From assembly GCF_030546755.1 (NCBI RefSeq), contig NZ_JAUOPE010000005.1, positions 251,606 through 315,605 of the forward strand: 64,000 nt of DNA. Direction: 5' to 3'. Position numbers and translations under genes: made by a program. Below, one piece after another: positions 53,677 to 63,997 of this stretch (within the stretch, counting starts at the first letter, position 1; each line of letters opens with the position of its first letter). The stretch is from Colwellia sp. 1_MG-2023 (GTDB taxonomy: Bacteria; Pseudomonadota; Gammaproteobacteria; Enterobacterales; Alteromonadaceae). The notes beneath the pieces were generated by a model. That model was given only the letters and a program-made list of their open reading frames with translations. It did no database searches and had not been told where the DNA came from.

Positions 53677-55458
53677 ATGCGCAGTCTTTATTGTGGTGAG
53701 GTGAATGAATCTCACATTGGTCAAGAAATAACATTATGTGGTTGGGTTAACAAACGTCGCGATTTAGGCGCTGTTATCTTCTTAGATATACGAGACCGTG
53801 AAGGCATAGTTCAAGTTGTGTATGATCCAGATTTACCTGATGTGATCAAAAAAGCCAACACCTTACGCAACGAATTTTGTGTGCAAATTAAAGGGAAAGT
53901 ACGTGCTCGTCCTGAAGGACAAATCAATAAAGATATGAAAACGGGTGGCATTGAAGTATTAGGATTAGACCTAACTATTTTAAATAAGTCAGCGCCATTG
54001 CCTCTTGATTCAAACCAAACTAACTCTGAAGAGCAGCGTTTAAAGTATCGTTATTTAGATTTACGCCGTGCTGAAATGACCGAGCGTATGCGTTTTCGTG
54101 CCAAAGTAACCTCAGCGGTTCGCTCTTCGCTTGAGTCGCAAGGATTTTTAGATATTGAAACCCCGATTCTTACTGCTGCAACACCTGAAGGGGCACGTGA
54201 TTATTTAGTGCCAAGTCGTACGCATAAAGGACAGTTTTTCGCTTTACCGCAATCGCCACAATTATTTAAACAATTGTTGATGATGTCGGGAATGGAGCGT
54301 TATTATCAAATCGTTAAATGTTTCCGTGATGAAGATTTACGTGCCGATAGACAACCAGAATTTACGCAAATTGATATTGAAACCTCTTTCATGTCTTCTG
54401 ATCAAGTGATGGAAGTGACAGAAACAATGATCCGTGAATTGTTTCAAACCATGTTAGATGTTGATTTAGGTGAGTTTCCACGTATGCCATATTCTGAGGC
54501 GATGTCTCGTTTTGGTAGTGATAAGCCAGACTTACGTAACCCATTAGAAATTGTTGATGTGGCAGATATTTTAAAAGATGTTGAGTTTAAAGTATTTTCA
54601 GGCCCTGCAAATGACGAAAAAGGCCGTGTTGCTATTATATGTGTGCCACAAGGTGCTGCGAAATTCTCTCGTAAAGGGCTTGATGAATTAACGAAATACG
54701 TTGGCATTTATGGTGCTAAAGGCATGCCTTGGTTAAAAGTGAATGATATTGATGCCGGCATGGAAGGTTTACAATCACCTATCTTAAAATTTTTGTCTGA
54801 AGACGCGGCTAAAGCATTACTTGAACGTGCAAATGCTAAAACGGGCGATATTATTTTCTTTGGTGCCGATAACTACAATGTTGTAAGTGAATCATTAGGT
54901 GCTTTACGTCTTAAGTTGGGTGAAGATTTAGATCTGCTTGAAGGTGAGTGGAAACCATTATGGGTAGTTGACTTCCCAATGTTTGAAGAAGTTGACGGCC
55001 ATATGCACGCGATTCATCACCCCTTTACCGCACCAACAAACTTAACCGCGGAAGAGCTTGAAGCCAACCCTGTTGGCGCATTGTCAGATGCCTACGATAT
55101 GGTTTTAAATGGCTGTGAGTTAGGCGGTGGTTCTGTGCGTATTCATAATCAAGATATGCAAGCTGCTGTGTTTAGAATTTTAGGTATCAGTGACGAAGAA
55201 GCACAAGAGAAATTTGGTTTCTTACTTGAAGCACTTCAGTACGGTGCTCCACCACATGCTGGTTTAGCCTTTGGTTTAGACCGATTGGTGATGTTGATGA
55301 CAGGCGCGAGTTCTATTCGAGATGTGATGGCATTCCCTAAGACAACTACCGCGGCTTGTCCATTAACTAATGCACCAGGCCATGCAAATCCTGAACAGTT
55401 AAAGGAATTAGGGATCACTCGCATTCAAACGGAAGAAAAAACAGCTACAGCTGAATAG
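53677..55458 (+). CDS. aspS: Aspartyl-tRNA synthetase AspS
   Basis: The 593-residue protein is a class II synthetase. The N-terminal OB fold ([23 protein letters not shown]) binds the anticodon. The catalytic core has motif 2 [20 protein letters not shown] and motif 3 [13 protein letters not shown], with the bacterial GAD insert between. It charges tRNA-Asp. An intrinsic terminator follows at 55485. It lies upstream of ruvC, an order common in gammaproteobacteria. Confidence 0.98.
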   Translation: MRSLYCGEVNESHIGQEITLCGWVNKRRDLGAVIFLDIRDREGIVQVVYDPDLPDVIKKANTLRNEFCVQIKGKVRARPEGQINKDMKTGGIEVLGLDLTILNKSAPLPLDSNQTNSEEQRLKYRYLDLRRAEMTERMRFRAKVTSAVRSSLESQGFLDIETPILTAATPEGARDYLVPSRTHKGQFFALPQSPQLFKQLLMMSGMERYYQIVKCFRDEDLRADRQPEFTQIDIETSFMSSDQVMEVTETMIRELFQTMLDVDLGEFPRMPYSEAMSRFGSDKPDLRNPLEIVDVADILKDVEFKVFSGPANDEKGRVAIICVPQGAAKFSRKGLDELTKYVGIYGAKGMPWLKVNDIDAGMEGLQSPILKFLSEDAAKALLERANAKTGDIIFFGADNYNVVSESLGALRLKLGEDLDLLEGEWKPLWVVDFPMFEEVDGHMHAIHHPFTAPTNLTAEELEANPVGALSDAYDMVLNGCELGGGSVRIHNQDMQAAVFRILGISDEEAQEKFGFLLEALQYGAPPHAGLAFGLDRLVMLMTGASSIRDVMAFPKTTTAACPLTNAPGHANPEQLKELGITRIQTEEKTATAE

Positions 55459-55484
55459 TTGTTAACCTAGTTATCTATACGTTT

Positions 55485-55518
55485 AAAGCAGTAAATATGT
55501 AAATATTTACTGCTTTTT
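55485..55518 (+). terminator. Intrinsic terminator of aspS
   Basis: AAAGCAGTAAATAT (55485-55498) and ATATTTACTGCTTT (55503-55516) form a perfect 14-pair stem with a GTAA loop, followed by T residues. It separates aspS from the ruv genes. Confidence 0.92.
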
Positions 55519-55603
55519 TAATGGCAGATTATTTTTCTACTTGATATAAAGGTATGAAAAATGAATATCTTTGACCTTTCAGTGACGCTAAAGGAATTTA
55601 TCT

Positions 55604-56140
55604 TTGTCTATTATTTTAGGAATTGATCCTGGCTCTCGAATTACCGGTTATGGCGTTATTAAAAAAGAAGGGCGTAAACTTTCTTATTTAGGTAGCGGCT
55701 GTATTAAAGCATTTTCTGCCAATAAAGAAGATGAAAATTTCAGTGACAGACTGCAAACGATTTTTGCTGGCGTATCAGAGTTGATCATTCAATTTAATCC
55801 TGAGCTATTTGCTATTGAACAAGTGTTTATGGGAGTTAACCCTGGGGGCGCTTTAAAGCTTGGTCAAGCGAGGGGAGCTGCGATTGTTGCAGCAACCAAT
55901 AATGGCTTAACTGTTGCCGAATATTCTGCCCGACAAATCAAACAATCGGTGGTTGGTACTGGAGCAGCCGATAAAACTCAAGTTCAGCATATGGTAAAGT
56001 CTATTTTAAAACTTCCGGGAACTCCACAAGCGGATGCAGCCGATGCTTTAGCCGTGGCATTGTGTCATGCTCATAGTCATGACTCTTTAGATAAAATGGC
56101 CGGTCAAGCAAGCAAAATGGTAAGAGGTCGTTTGCGCTAA
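55604..56140 (+). CDS. ruvC: Holliday-junction endonuclease RuvC
   Basis: The 178-residue protein has the RuvC catalytic acids: the Asp in [14 protein letters not shown], the Glu in [23 protein letters not shown], and the later Asp pair in [14 protein letters not shown]. It cuts Holliday junctions in the RuvABC resolvasome. The start is TTG with AAGGA eight bases upstream. ruvA follows after about 120 bp. Confidence 0.97.
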   Translation: MSIILGIDPGSRITGYGVIKKEGRKLSYLGSGCIKAFSANKEDENFSDRLQTIFAGVSELIIQFNPELFAIEQVFMGVNPGGALKLGQARGAAIVAATNNGLTVAEYSARQIKQSVVGTGAADKTQVQHMVKSILKLPGTPQADAADALAVALCHAHSHDSLDKMAGQASKMVRGRLR

Positions 56141-56260
56141 TCTTCGTTATTGATGTATTTGATAACAACAATTTATCCCAATCGGCTTAACAGGTACTTT
56201 ACTGTATAAATATATAGTGTTATGGTTTCGTAAAATAATTTCATTCAAGGTTTTGTTGCT

Positions 56261-56878
56261 GTGATAGGTCGTTTGCGTGGTGTTTTGTTGGAGAAAACTG
56301 CTCCAGAAGTATTAATTGAATGTGGTGGTATTGGTTATGAAGTAACGATGCCAATGACGAGTATTTATGCTTTACCAGAGTTAAATGAAGAAGCGATAAT
56401 TTATACGCACTTTGTTGTTCGAGAAGATGCGCAATTATTATATGGCTTTGCCAATAAAGTTGAGCGAAAACTTTTTCGTTTAGTGATCAAAGTTAATGGT
56501 GTTGGCCCTAAATTAGGCTTAGCTATCTTATCGAGTATGTCGGCGGATCAATTTGTTAGTTGTGTAAACCATGACGACTTAACAACGATTGTAAAAATTC
56601 CAGGCGTTGGTAAGAAAACAGCAGAGCGCTTATTAATTGAAATGCGTGATCGCCTTAAAGATTGGCAAACGGGTGGCGATGCAAGTTCTTCAGAAGGCTT
56701 TACTTTGAACGTTCAGCAAACTGATAACTATGTGAGTAATGCCAAAGGTGATGCAACTAATGCCCTAGTGTCATTAGGTTATAGTCAACAACAAGCCGAC
56801 AAAGCGATTAAATCAATATTTAGTGCTGATAAGAGTAGCGAAGACTTAATTAGAGACGCATTAAAGGCTATGTTATAA
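56261..56878 (+). CDS. ruvA: Holliday-junction branch-migration protein RuvA
   Basis: The 205-residue protein has the N-terminal OB fold ([28 protein letters not shown]), two helix-hairpin-helix motifs ([14 protein letters not shown] and [16 protein letters not shown]), and a C-terminal domain ([19 protein letters not shown]) that binds RuvB. It holds the Holliday junction and loads RuvB. The start is GTG. ruvB follows after about 55 bp. Confidence 0.97.
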   Translation: MIGRLRGVLLEKTAPEVLIECGGIGYEVTMPMTSIYALPELNEEAIIYTHFVVREDAQLLYGFANKVERKLFRLVIKVNGVGPKLGLAILSSMSADQFVSCVNHDDLTTIVKIPGVGKKTAERLLIEMRDRLKDWQTGGDASSSEGFTLNVQQTDNYVSNAKGDATNALVSLGYSQQQADKAIKSIFSADKSSEDLIRDALKAML

Positions 56879-56933
56879 ATATATTATCCATATTTGATAC
56901 GTTAATTGATAAATAAAATGATAGAGAAAATAA

Positions 56934-57938
56934 ATGATAGAAGCTGATCGATTAATTGAGCCTGTTGCAACGCTAGAAGATGAAGGGGTTGATCGTGCGA
57001 TTCGTCCAAAATTATTAGCGGATTATACCGGGCAAGATCATGTTAAAACCCAAATGGAAATATTTATAGAAGCTGCGATAAAACGTGGCGAGCCTCTTGA
57101 TCATTTACTCATATTTGGTCCGCCAGGGTTAGGTAAAACCACATTAGCGAATATTGTTGCCAATGAAATGGGCGTGAACATTCGCACAACCTCGGGACCA
57201 GTATTAGAAAAAGCTGGTGATCTTGCGGCACTATTAACTAATCTGGAAGAAAATGATGTGCTTTTTATCGATGAAATACATCGATTAAGTCCTGTGGTTG
57301 AAGAAGTGCTATACCCTGCAATGGAAGATTATCAATTAGATATTATGATCGGGGAAGGACCTGCTGCTCGGTCAATCAAACTTGACCTACCGTCATTTAC
57401 TTTAATTGGTGCTACAACGCGAGCAGGAGCATTAACATCACCCTTGCGTGATCGATTTGGTATCGTTCAGCGATTAGAGTTTTATAACACTAAAGATTTA
57501 ACTGATATTGTGACGCGTTCCGCACATTTTCTTAATTTAAATATGGACGGAGAAGGAGCCTTTGAGGTGGCGAAACGCTCGCGTGGCACTCCTAGAATTG
57601 CTAATCGATTATTGCGACGAGTGCGTGATTATGCCGATGTTAAAACTGCGGGTGAAGTGGATCAACACACCGCAAGCAATGCCTTGAATATGCTCGAAGT
57701 TGACCACGAAGGCTTTGATATTATGGATAGAAAGCTTTTATTAGCTATTATTGAAAAATTTAATGGCGGGCCAGTAGGATTAGATAACGTTGCGGCAGCT
57801 ATTGGCGAAGAAAGAGAAACGATTGAAGACGTTCTTGAACCTTTTTTAATTCAACAGGGCTACTTACAACGTACCCCGCGAGGTCGAATAGTAACAGATA
57901 AAGCTTATCAACATTTTTCAATAATAAATCCAGAATAA
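56934..57938 (+). CDS. ruvB: Holliday-junction helicase RuvB
   Basis: The 334-residue protein is an AAA+ ATPase with Walker A ([12 protein letters not shown]), Walker B (LFIDEIHRL), sensor 1 (LIGATTRAG) and the arginine finger region (SPLRDRFGI), plus the winged-helix C-terminus. It drives branch migration with RuvA. A hairpin with an A-tract (58046) follows in a gene-free stretch. Confidence 0.98.
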   Translation: MIEADRLIEPVATLEDEGVDRAIRPKLLADYTGQDHVKTQMEIFIEAAIKRGEPLDHLLIFGPPGLGKTTLANIVANEMGVNIRTTSGPVLEKAGDLAALLTNLEENDVLFIDEIHRLSPVVEEVLYPAMEDYQLDIMIGEGPAARSIKLDLPSFTLIGATTRAGALTSPLRDRFGIVQRLEFYNTKDLTDIVTRSAHFLNLNMDGEGAFEVAKRSRGTPRIANRLLRRVRDYADVKTAGEVDQHTASNALNMLEVDHEGFDIMDRKLLLAIIEKFNGGPVGLDNVAAAIGEERETIEDVLEPFLIQQGYLQRTPRGRIVTDKAYQHFSIINPE

Positions 57939-58036
57939 AAATATAACCACTCTCTGATAAACCTTACTTAATATAAATTATCATTTAAAAACAGTTATTT
58001 AACTTATGATTGTTTACTTTCTTGTTAAATTTCAGA

Positions 58037-58066
58037 CAAAAAAAAGCCCGCTCTAATAAAGCGGGC
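58037..58066. terminator. GC hairpin in the ruvB-ybgC gap
   Basis: GCCCGCT (58046-58052) and AGCGGGC (58060-58066) form a seven-pair stem after a run of nine A (58037-58045). On the minus strand this is a near-perfect intrinsic terminator, yet no convincing minus-strand gene ends there. The rest of 57939-58450 has no supported gene. It contains the short motif GGGGGAGAG (58171-58179) and the tol promoter near 58381. Confidence 0.6.
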
Positions 58067-58380
58067 AACTTAAATTCTAAGTTACTAGAAGGAAAAAATG
58101 TTTCAAAAAACATGTCAGAGAGAATAAATAAACGAGTTATCTATTCAAAATCTAGTCATGATAAAACCTAGGGGGAGAGTTTTTTCATGGACTAGCTCAG
58201 AAAACAAAAGCATTATATGAATGACACTGGATAAAAACAAACGAATTAAATTTATATTTCGCATTAGAAAAACTAATGAATAATCAGTATTCTTGATTTG
58301 ATAGAACACAACAGGAAGTTGGCCGTAAAAAGTCAGAAAAGTTATATTCACACTTTCTTGCAATCTCTTGCTTTAAACAC

Positions 58381-58410
58381 TTGTTTGCATAGCTATTATT
58401 CTATTACTAT
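58381..58410 (+). promoter_or_regulatory. Candidate promoter of the tol-pal operon
   Basis: TTGTTT (58381-58386), an 18-base spacer and TACTAT (58405-58410) resemble a sigma70 promoter about 40 bp before ybgC. Other sites may exist. Confidence 0.4.
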
Positions 58411-58450
58411 AGAGACTTGAAGTTTTAGATTAAAAGCCATACATAAATTC

Positions 58451-58861
58451 ATGCAAACGCTTAGTAATACATTTCAAATCCGAGTTTACTATGAAGATAC
58501 TGATGCAGGCGGTATTGTTTATTACGCTAATTATTTAAAATTTTGTGAGCGTGCTCGTACTGAATGGTTAAGAACGCTTAAAATTAATCAATCCTTTTTT
58601 TTAGAACAAAACTGTGGTTTTGTGGTCAGACACGTTGAAATGGATAACTTAGCCTCGGCTAAACTGGATGATTTACTAACAGTAACTTCAACAATTAGTG
58701 AAATAAAACGCGCTAGTCTTAGGTTTACTCAACAAATCACCAATGAACAACATGTTTGCCTTTGTAAGGTAGAAGTTGTTGTTGCTTATGTTAATTTATT
58801 ACGTGGTAAACCTTGTGCAATACCAAACACGATATTAGGAGCGTTAAAAGGTGTCAGCTGA
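58451..58861 (+). CDS. ybgC: Acyl-CoA thioesterase YbgC
   Basis: The 136-residue protein has the hotdog fold of the 4-hydroxybenzoyl-CoA thioesterase group: [31 protein letters not shown] carries the catalytic Asp. It is a cytoplasmic acyl-CoA thioesterase found at the head of tol-pal operons and linked to phospholipid synthesis. Its last codons overlap the start of tolQ by 11 bases. Confidence 0.96.
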   Translation: MQTLSNTFQIRVYYEDTDAGGIVYYANYLKFCERARTEWLRTLKINQSFFLEQNCGFVVRHVEMDNLASAKLDDLLTVTSTISEIKRASLRFTQQITNEQHVCLCKVEVVVAYVNLLRGKPCAIPNTILGALKGVS

Positions 58862-59528
58862 ACTTTCTTTTTTAGATTTATTTTTACAAGCGAGCATATT
58901 AGTTAAAGCGGTGATGTTAACCTTATTAGGTTTTTCAATTGCTTGTTGGGCGATGATTTTTCAACGTAGAAAAACCTTACGCGCTGCGCGAGAACAATTA
59001 CAAACTTTTGAAGATAAGTTTTGGAGTGGCGCAGATTTAACAAAATTATATAACGAAGTGTCAGCCAGATCGCATATTCATGGCATTGAAAGTTTATTTG
59101 TTGCAGGTTTTAAAGAATTTGCTCGTTTACGAAAAAGTCACATTAGCACGCCACAAATCATTGTCGACGGTACACATAGAGCGATGCGTGTTGCTTTGTC
59201 TCGCGAAGTCGATGAATTAGAAACTCATTTACCGTTTATGGCAACCGTTGGCTCTATCAGCCCATATATTGGTTTATTTGGAACGGTGTGGGGTATTATG
59301 AATTCATTTATTGCCTTAGGCGCTCAAGAACAAGCAACATTAGCACAAGTTGCACCAGGTATTGCCGAGGCATTAATTGCAACAGCTATGGGGTTATTTG
59401 CCGCTATTCCGGCTGTAATGGCCTACAACAGATTTACCCATCATGTTGAAAAATTAGAGAATAGTTACGGTAACTTTATGGAAGAATTTTCCAGCATTTT
59501 ACAACGTCAAACAACGAATGAATCATAA
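58851..59528 (+). CDS. tolQ: Tol-Pal system protein TolQ
   Basis: The 225-residue inner membrane protein has three membrane helices (about residues 15-37, 135-157 and 170-190) and the TolQ/ExbB signature [23 protein letters not shown]. With TolR it forms the proton-driven motor of the Tol-Pal system. The start is GTG, overlapping ybgC. Confidence 0.97.
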   Translation: MSAELSFLDLFLQASILVKAVMLTLLGFSIACWAMIFQRRKTLRAAREQLQTFEDKFWSGADLTKLYNEVSARSHIHGIESLFVAGFKEFARLRKSHISTPQIIVDGTHRAMRVALSREVDELETHLPFMATVGSISPYIGLFGTVWGIMNSFIALGAQEQATLAQVAPGIAEALIATAMGLFAAIPAVMAYNRFTHHVEKLENSYGNFMEEFSSILQRQTTNES

Positions 59529-59546
59529 CGTTAGGTAGGGTGAATT

Positions 59547-59972
59547 ATGTATAATCGTGTCAGACGGCGTAAGGTTGCAGAAATTAATGTAGTTCCTTAC
59601 ATTGATGTGATGTTAGTTTTACTCATTATTTTTATGGTAACAGCGCCTCTTATTACCCAAGGGGTTAAAGTTGAATTACCTAAGGCAGATGCAGAGCCTT
59701 TAAGTAAAGACAGTAAAACGCCTCTTGTTGCTTCTGTTGACGCACAAGGTCAATATTACTTAGCCGTAGGTACCAGTAAAAATGAGCCTATGTCAGCTGA
59801 AGAAGTTGCCACACTAGTTGCTGCCCATCTTAAGGCAGAGCCAGACACGCCCGTTGTGGTTAATGGTGATGGAGCGGTATCGTATGACGCGGTCATTCAA
59901 TTGATGGTTCTATTACAACAAGAAGCCGGTGTGCCTTCTGTTGGCTTGATGACTGATTCGGTGGAGAAATAA
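59547..59972 (+). CDS. tolR: Tol-Pal system protein TolR
   Basis: The 141-residue protein has a short cytoplasmic tail, one helix with the proton-conducting Asp (VVPYIDVMLVLLIIFMVT), and a periplasmic domain. It works with TolQ to energise TolA. It lies 18 bases after tolQ. Confidence 0.97.
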   Translation: MYNRVRRRKVAEINVVPYIDVMLVLLIIFMVTAPLITQGVKVELPKADAEPLSKDSKTPLVASVDAQGQYYLAVGTSKNEPMSAEEVATLVAAHLKAEPDTPVVVNGDGAVSYDAVIQLMVLLQQEAGVPSVGLMTDSVEK

Positions 59973-59976
59973 CTAG

Positions 59977-60870
59977 GTGAATCATAAGTTGTTCAGCGCT
60001 ATTGCAATCAGTGTGGCGTTACATTTTTCTTTGATTTTAGTGTTAGTACTTGGTGACTTTTCATCGCATACACCTAAGCCGACACCTACGGCGGTTCAAG
60101 TACAACCCATTCAAGCTGTTATCGTTGATAGAAGTAAAGTAGAAGCGCAAGTTAATAAACTGAAACAGAAAAAACTTGATGAAGCTAAACGTATAAAACA
60201 ACTTGAAGAACAGGCGGCAGCAGCGAAGCGTAAACGCATAAAAGAAGAAACTCGCATTAAAAATTTAGAAAAACAACGTCAGAAAAAAGAACGTGAGAAA
60301 AAAGCAGCAGACGATGCGGCTAAAAGAGCGAAAGCAAATGCAGCTGAAAAACTCCGTAAAAAGAAAGAATTAGAAAGAAAGAAAGCTGAAAAAGCCGCCG
60401 CCGATGCTAAAGCAAAACGTTTAAAGGAAGAAAAAGCAGCAAAAGAAGCTGAACGATTACGTAAGAAAAAAGCTGCAGAGAAAAAACGTAAAGAGTTAGA
60501 AGCCAAAGAAAAAGCGGCTCAAGAACAAGCACTTGCTAATCAAATGGCTGAAGAAATGGCGTCTCGTCAAAAAGCAAGACAACAACAAATGATGACCGAA
60601 ATTGGCCGTTATACTGCGTTAATTACCAGGGCGATTCAAAGTAATCTCATTACCGATAAATCAACGATGCAAAATAAGTCGTGTAAATTAACCATTAAAT
60701 TGGCTCCATCTGGCTTCGTTATTAATGTAGTATCTGGTAATGGCGATCGAATCGTTTGTGACGCGGCAAGTAAAGCGGTTTATAAAGCAGGAAAACTTCC
60801 GGTGTCAAAAGATCCTGAAGTATTTGAAAAAATGCGTACAATCAGTTTAACTGTAGTACCTGAATTTTAA
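59977..60870 (+). CDS. tolA: Tol-Pal system protein TolA
   Basis: The 297-residue protein has one N-terminal membrane helix containing the TolQR-contact SxxxxH face ([19 protein letters not shown]), a long Lys/Ala/Glu-rich periplasmic coiled coil (about residues 50-200), and the globular C-terminal TolA domain ([17 protein letters not shown]). It spans the periplasm to reach Pal. The start is GTG, four bases after tolR. Confidence 0.95.
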   Translation: MNHKLFSAIAISVALHFSLILVLVLGDFSSHTPKPTPTAVQVQPIQAVIVDRSKVEAQVNKLKQKKLDEAKRIKQLEEQAAAAKRKRIKEETRIKNLEKQRQKKEREKKAADDAAKRAKANAAEKLRKKKELERKKAEKAAADAKAKRLKEEKAAKEAERLRKKKAAEKKRKELEAKEKAAQEQALANQMAEEMASRQKARQQQMMTEIGRYTALITRAIQSNLITDKSTMQNKSCKLTIKLAPSGFVINVVSGNGDRIVCDAASKAVYKAGKLPVSKDPEVFEKMRTISLTVVPEF

Positions 60871-60902
60871 TCAATAACAAAGTAGTAATTAACCTTATCC
60901 TT

Positions 60903-62249
60903 ATGATGAAAATTAAATTAATTTTAGCTGTTTGTTTATCTCTATTAACTCACCAAGCATTCGCCACCCTAGAAATTGTGATCACAGAAGGTATTGACGG
61001 TGCTAGACCTATTGCAGTATTACCTTTCAAATGGACAGGTAGTAATCCTCTACCCGAGAACATTGGTAATGTTATTAGTGAAGATTTATTGCGAAGCGGA
61101 AAGTTTAGTCCAATTAACCAAGTACGTTTTCCACAACATCCTCAAAATGACAGCGAAATTGATTATACCGCGTGGGCAGCCGCCGGCGTTGAAAATATTG
61201 TTATAGGTCAAATTTCACAAACAGCGGTTGGCCGTTATAAAGTTAGCTATCAATTAATTGATGTAATTCGCGGTCAAATTACTGGTGGTAAAACACAGAT
61301 GTTAAGTAATGGTCAATTGGTAAAAACCTCTGATCATATTCTGGCAGAAAGTTCTGTTGAAATTAGCAGTGATCAATTCAGACGTTACGGCCATCGCATC
61401 AGTGATGAAATTTACTTAAAGTTAACGGGTACTCGAGGCGCGTTTTTAACGAAAATTGCTTATGTGATTGTTCGTGATGCAGGAAATTATCCATATCAAT
61501 TGGTGATTGCTGATTATGATGGTTATAACGAACATGTGTTATTAAGCTCAAAAGAACCTTTGATGTCGCCTTCTTGGGATCCTACGGGTAATAAGCTTGC
61601 TTATGTAACCTTTGAAAATCATCAAGCGCAAATATTCACTATTGATATTTACTCTGGTAAACGAAACCTAATTAGTTCATTTTCAGGGATAAACAGTGCG
61701 CCTCGCTGGTCTCCAGACGGCAAAAGTTTAGCCATGGTTTTATCGAAAGACGGTAACCCAGAGCTTTATGTGATGAACATTAAAACGAAAAAATTACGCC
61801 GTATTACCCGTCATCGAGCAATCGATACAGAGCCAAGTTGGTCTCCAGATGGTAATTCATTGATATTTAGTTCAGAACGGGGTGGAAAAGCTCAGCTATA
61901 TCGCGTAAATTTAGTGGACGGTAAAGTAAGACGATTAACTTTTGATGGTGAAATGAACCTTGGCGGCTCATTAACGCCAGATGGTCGTCAACTTGTTATG
62001 GTAAATAGAACACGTGGTCAGTATCATTTAGCGAAACAAGAGTTAGACTCTGGAATCTTTCAGGTATTAACAAAAACTCGTTTAGATGAATCGCCCAGTA
62101 TTGCTCCAAATGGTGGCATGATTATCTACAGTACTTTGCATAATAATCGCCAAGTATTAAGTTTAGTTTCTGTTGATGGTCGATTTAAGGCTCGTTTACC
62201 TGCACTGAATGGGCAAGTAAAAGCACCTGCTTGGTCACCGTTTTTATAA
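60903..62249 (+). CDS. tolB: Tol-Pal system protein TolB
   Basis: The 448-residue protein has a signal peptide (residues 1-22, AFATLEI). An N-terminal alpha/beta domain and a C-terminal six-blade beta propeller follow, with repeated WSPDGxxL-type blades (for instance [36 protein letters not shown]). It is periplasmic and binds Pal. The second in-frame ATG (60906) is an alternative start. Confidence 0.97.
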   Translation: MMKIKLILAVCLSLLTHQAFATLEIVITEGIDGARPIAVLPFKWTGSNPLPENIGNVISEDLLRSGKFSPINQVRFPQHPQNDSEIDYTAWAAAGVENIVIGQISQTAVGRYKVSYQLIDVIRGQITGGKTQMLSNGQLVKTSDHILAESSVEISSDQFRRYGHRISDEIYLKLTGTRGAFLTKIAYVIVRDAGNYPYQLVIADYDGYNEHVLLSSKEPLMSPSWDPTGNKLAYVTFENHQAQIFTIDIYSGKRNLISSFSGINSAPRWSPDGKSLAMVLSKDGNPELYVMNIKTKKLRRITRHRAIDTEPSWSPDGNSLIFSSERGGKAQLYRVNLVDGKVRRLTFDGEMNLGGSLTPDGRQLVMVNRTRGQYHLAKQELDSGIFQVLTKTRLDESPSIAPNGGMIIYSTLHNNRQVLSLVSVDGRFKARLPALNGQVKAPAWSPFL

Positions 62250-62292
62250 TAAAATTGAAAATTAAAATGTTGAAACAATAAGGAAAACCGAA

Positions 62293-62832
62293 ATGCGCTT
62301 GAATAAAACTGTTAAAGCTCTTGCTATTGCATTACCAATGATGGCATTAGCTGCATGTAGTTCAAATTCTGAAACTGATGAACAAAGCCAAGTTGATACT
62401 AATGCACAAACGCAGACATCAACTGAACAAGATAATGTTCAAGTGACTGCTGCACAACGTGCTGCTGAAATTGAAGAGCAAAAGCGTCAAGAAATTGAGC
62501 GTTTACGTTCTGAACATATCGTTTACTTTGATTTTGATAAATCATCTGTAAGTGGTGAATTTGCAGCAATTTTAGAAGCTCATGCTAAATTTTTAAATGA
62601 AAATTCAAGTGTAAGTGTTTTAGTTGAAGGTCATGCTGATGAACGTGGTACGCCTGAATATAACATTGCCTTAGGCGAGCGTCGTGCTAAAGCCGTTGTC
62701 ACTTATTTAGAAAACATGGGTGTATCTTCTTCACAATTAACAGTTGTTAGCTACGGCGAAGAAAAACCTATGGTTAAAGATCGCTCTGAGAGTGCTTTCG
62801 CTAAAAACCGTCGTGCTGTTTTAGTATACTAA
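62293..62832 (+). CDS. pal: Peptidoglycan-associated lipoprotein Pal
   Basis: The 179-residue lipoprotein has a signal ending in the lipobox ALAAC (Cys22) and a C-terminal OmpA-like domain. IVYFDFDKSSVSGEFAAILEAHAKFL and VEGHADERGTPEYNIALGERRAKAV carry the peptidoglycan-binding residues. It anchors the outer membrane to the cell wall and is the end point of the Tol motor. AAGGA precedes the ATG. Confidence 0.98.
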   Translation: MRLNKTVKALAIALPMMALAACSSNSETDEQSQVDTNAQTQTSTEQDNVQVTAAQRAAEIEEQKRQEIERLRSEHIVYFDFDKSSVSGEFAAILEAHAKFLNENSSVSVLVEGHADERGTPEYNIALGERRAKAVVTYLENMGVSSSQLTVVSYGEEKPMVKDRSESAFAKNRRAVLVY

Positions 62833-62858
62833 TTCAGACAAAAAGGTTAGGTAATTAA

Positions 62859-63638
62859 ATGAAACTGAATAAAGTTTTATTTGGCATAACTTTCGCTGCT
62901 GTTACACAATCTGTAATAGCAGCAGAGCCAGCCCCTGTAGTAGATGTTACCCGCGGTAATACTGCTTTCAAATCTGTGTCTATTCAAGAAAGGCTTGATC
63001 AATTAGAACGTAAACTTGATGCGAGAAATCGTGCTCAGGTGAATGTTCAACGTCAACTTGATGAATTACAGAACGAAGTGAATGAATTACGTGGTGTCAC
63101 TGAGTTACACACACATCAATTAAGCCAAGTACTTGAACGTCAGCGTGAGTTGTATCAAGAGTTGGACCGTCGCGTCTCACAAGCGCTTAAACCTACTAAT
63201 TCTGTGCCTGCATCAATAGAAGCACCTGCGAATTCTGTTCAAACAAATTACAGCAGTAATTTAACTGAAAATGAAGCGTATGACCGTGCGGTAAATATGG
63301 TGTTGAAAGAGAAACTGTATGATAAAGCCATTCCTGCGTTTCGTGCTTTTAATCAAAATTTTCCTAATTCAACCTATGCAGCAAACGCGCATTATTGGTT
63401 AGGGCAATTATTGTTTAATAAAAATGAATTAGTAGAAGCTAAACAAGAATTTGATATTGTTGTTTCAAAGTTTCCTCAATCAAGCAAACGAAGTGATGCT
63501 TTACTTAAATTAGCAACGGTTGAACAGAAACAAAATAACAAAGCGCGAGCAGTTAATTTGTACCAACAGCTGATTAAAGAATATCCAAATTCAAGTGCGG
63601 CAAAATTAGCCCAGCCTAGGTTATCTAGTTTATTGTAA
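62859..63638 (+). CDS. cpoB: Tol-Pal-associated periplasmic protein CpoB (YbgF)
   Basis: The 259-residue protein has a signal peptide (residues 1-21), an N-terminal coiled coil (about 40-110) that in E. coli trimerises and binds TolA, and a C-terminal TPR domain (YDRAVNMVLKEKLYDKAIPAF, then YWLGQLLFNKNELVEAKQEF). It coordinates Tol-Pal with PBP1B during division. It closes the operon; no clear intrinsic terminator follows. Confidence 0.95.
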   Translation: MKLNKVLFGITFAAVTQSVIAAEPAPVVDVTRGNTAFKSVSIQERLDQLERKLDARNRAQVNVQRQLDELQNEVNELRGVTELHTHQLSQVLERQRELYQELDRRVSQALKPTNSVPASIEAPANSVQTNYSSNLTENEAYDRAVNMVLKEKLYDKAIPAFRAFNQNFPNSTYAANAHYWLGQLLFNKNELVEAKQEFDIVVSKFPQSSKRSDALLKLATVEQKQNNKARAVNLYQQLIKEYPNSSAAKLAQPRLSSLL

Positions 63639-63717
63639 TAATATTGTTGATAACTTGTTCACAATGTTGGCTTTTTATACAAATAAAAAGATATCCTAAA
63701 AAAACTTAATTTTGTTG

Positions 63718-63777
63718 TTGCACTCAACAGAATTATCAGTATCATATGCGGCGCGTTGAACGAGACGTTCAACGCGC
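63718..63777 (+). promoter_or_regulatory. tRNA promoter with leader hairpin
   Basis: TTGCAC (63718-63723), 16 bases and TATCAT (63740-63745) form a promoter followed by a GC-rich discriminator (GCGGCGCG), typical of stable-RNA genes under stringent control. GCGCGTTGAACG (63751-63762) and CGTTCAACGCGC (63766-63777) form a perfect 12-pair stem with loop AGA, ending nine bases before the first tRNA. Confidence 0.65.
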
Positions 63778-63785
63778 ATAAATGT

Positions 63786-63861
63786 CGGTCGTTAGCTCAG
63801 TTGGTAGAGCAGTTGGCTTTTAACCAATTTGTCGAAGGTTCAAATCCTTCACGACCGACCA
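63786..63861 (+). tRNA. tRNA-Lys (UUU)
   Basis: The 76-base gene folds as a cloverleaf. The acceptor CGGTCGT (63786-63792) pairs with ACGACCG (63851-63857), the D arm is AGCTCAGTTGGTAGAGCA, and the anticodon TTT is at 63819-63821 in loop CTTTTAA. The T loop is TTCAAAT, the discriminator is A, and CCA is encoded at 63859-63861. The first pair is C-G rather than the usual G-C. Confidence 0.97.
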
Positions 63862-63921
63862 CTTCTTTTTTATTCGTTATTAAAGAATGTGTGGTTCGCC
63901 CATTTATACAATAAATTTAAT

Positions 63922-63997
63922 CGGTCGTTAGCTCAGTTGGTAGAGCAGTTGGCTTTTAACCAATTTGTCGAAGGTTCAAATCCTTCACGACCGACCA
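63922..63997 (+). tRNA. tRNA-Lys (UUU), second copy
   Basis: The sequence is identical over all 76 bases to the copy at 63786, with anticodon TTT at 63955-63957 and an encoded CCA at 63995-63997. A 60-base spacer separates the copies, and they are probably transcribed together. Confidence 0.97.

Noticed and set aside
58145..58363. Minus-strand frame of 72 codons upstream of ybgC
   Set aside because: It has no ribosome site, no family resemblance and AT-driven hydrophobic content. The minus-strand terminator at 58046 could suit a small RNA, but the frame itself is not supported.
60279..60506. Minus-strand frame inside tolA
   Set aside because: It is the reverse of the Lys/Ala-rich coiled coil and appears only because that region lacks stops on the other strand.
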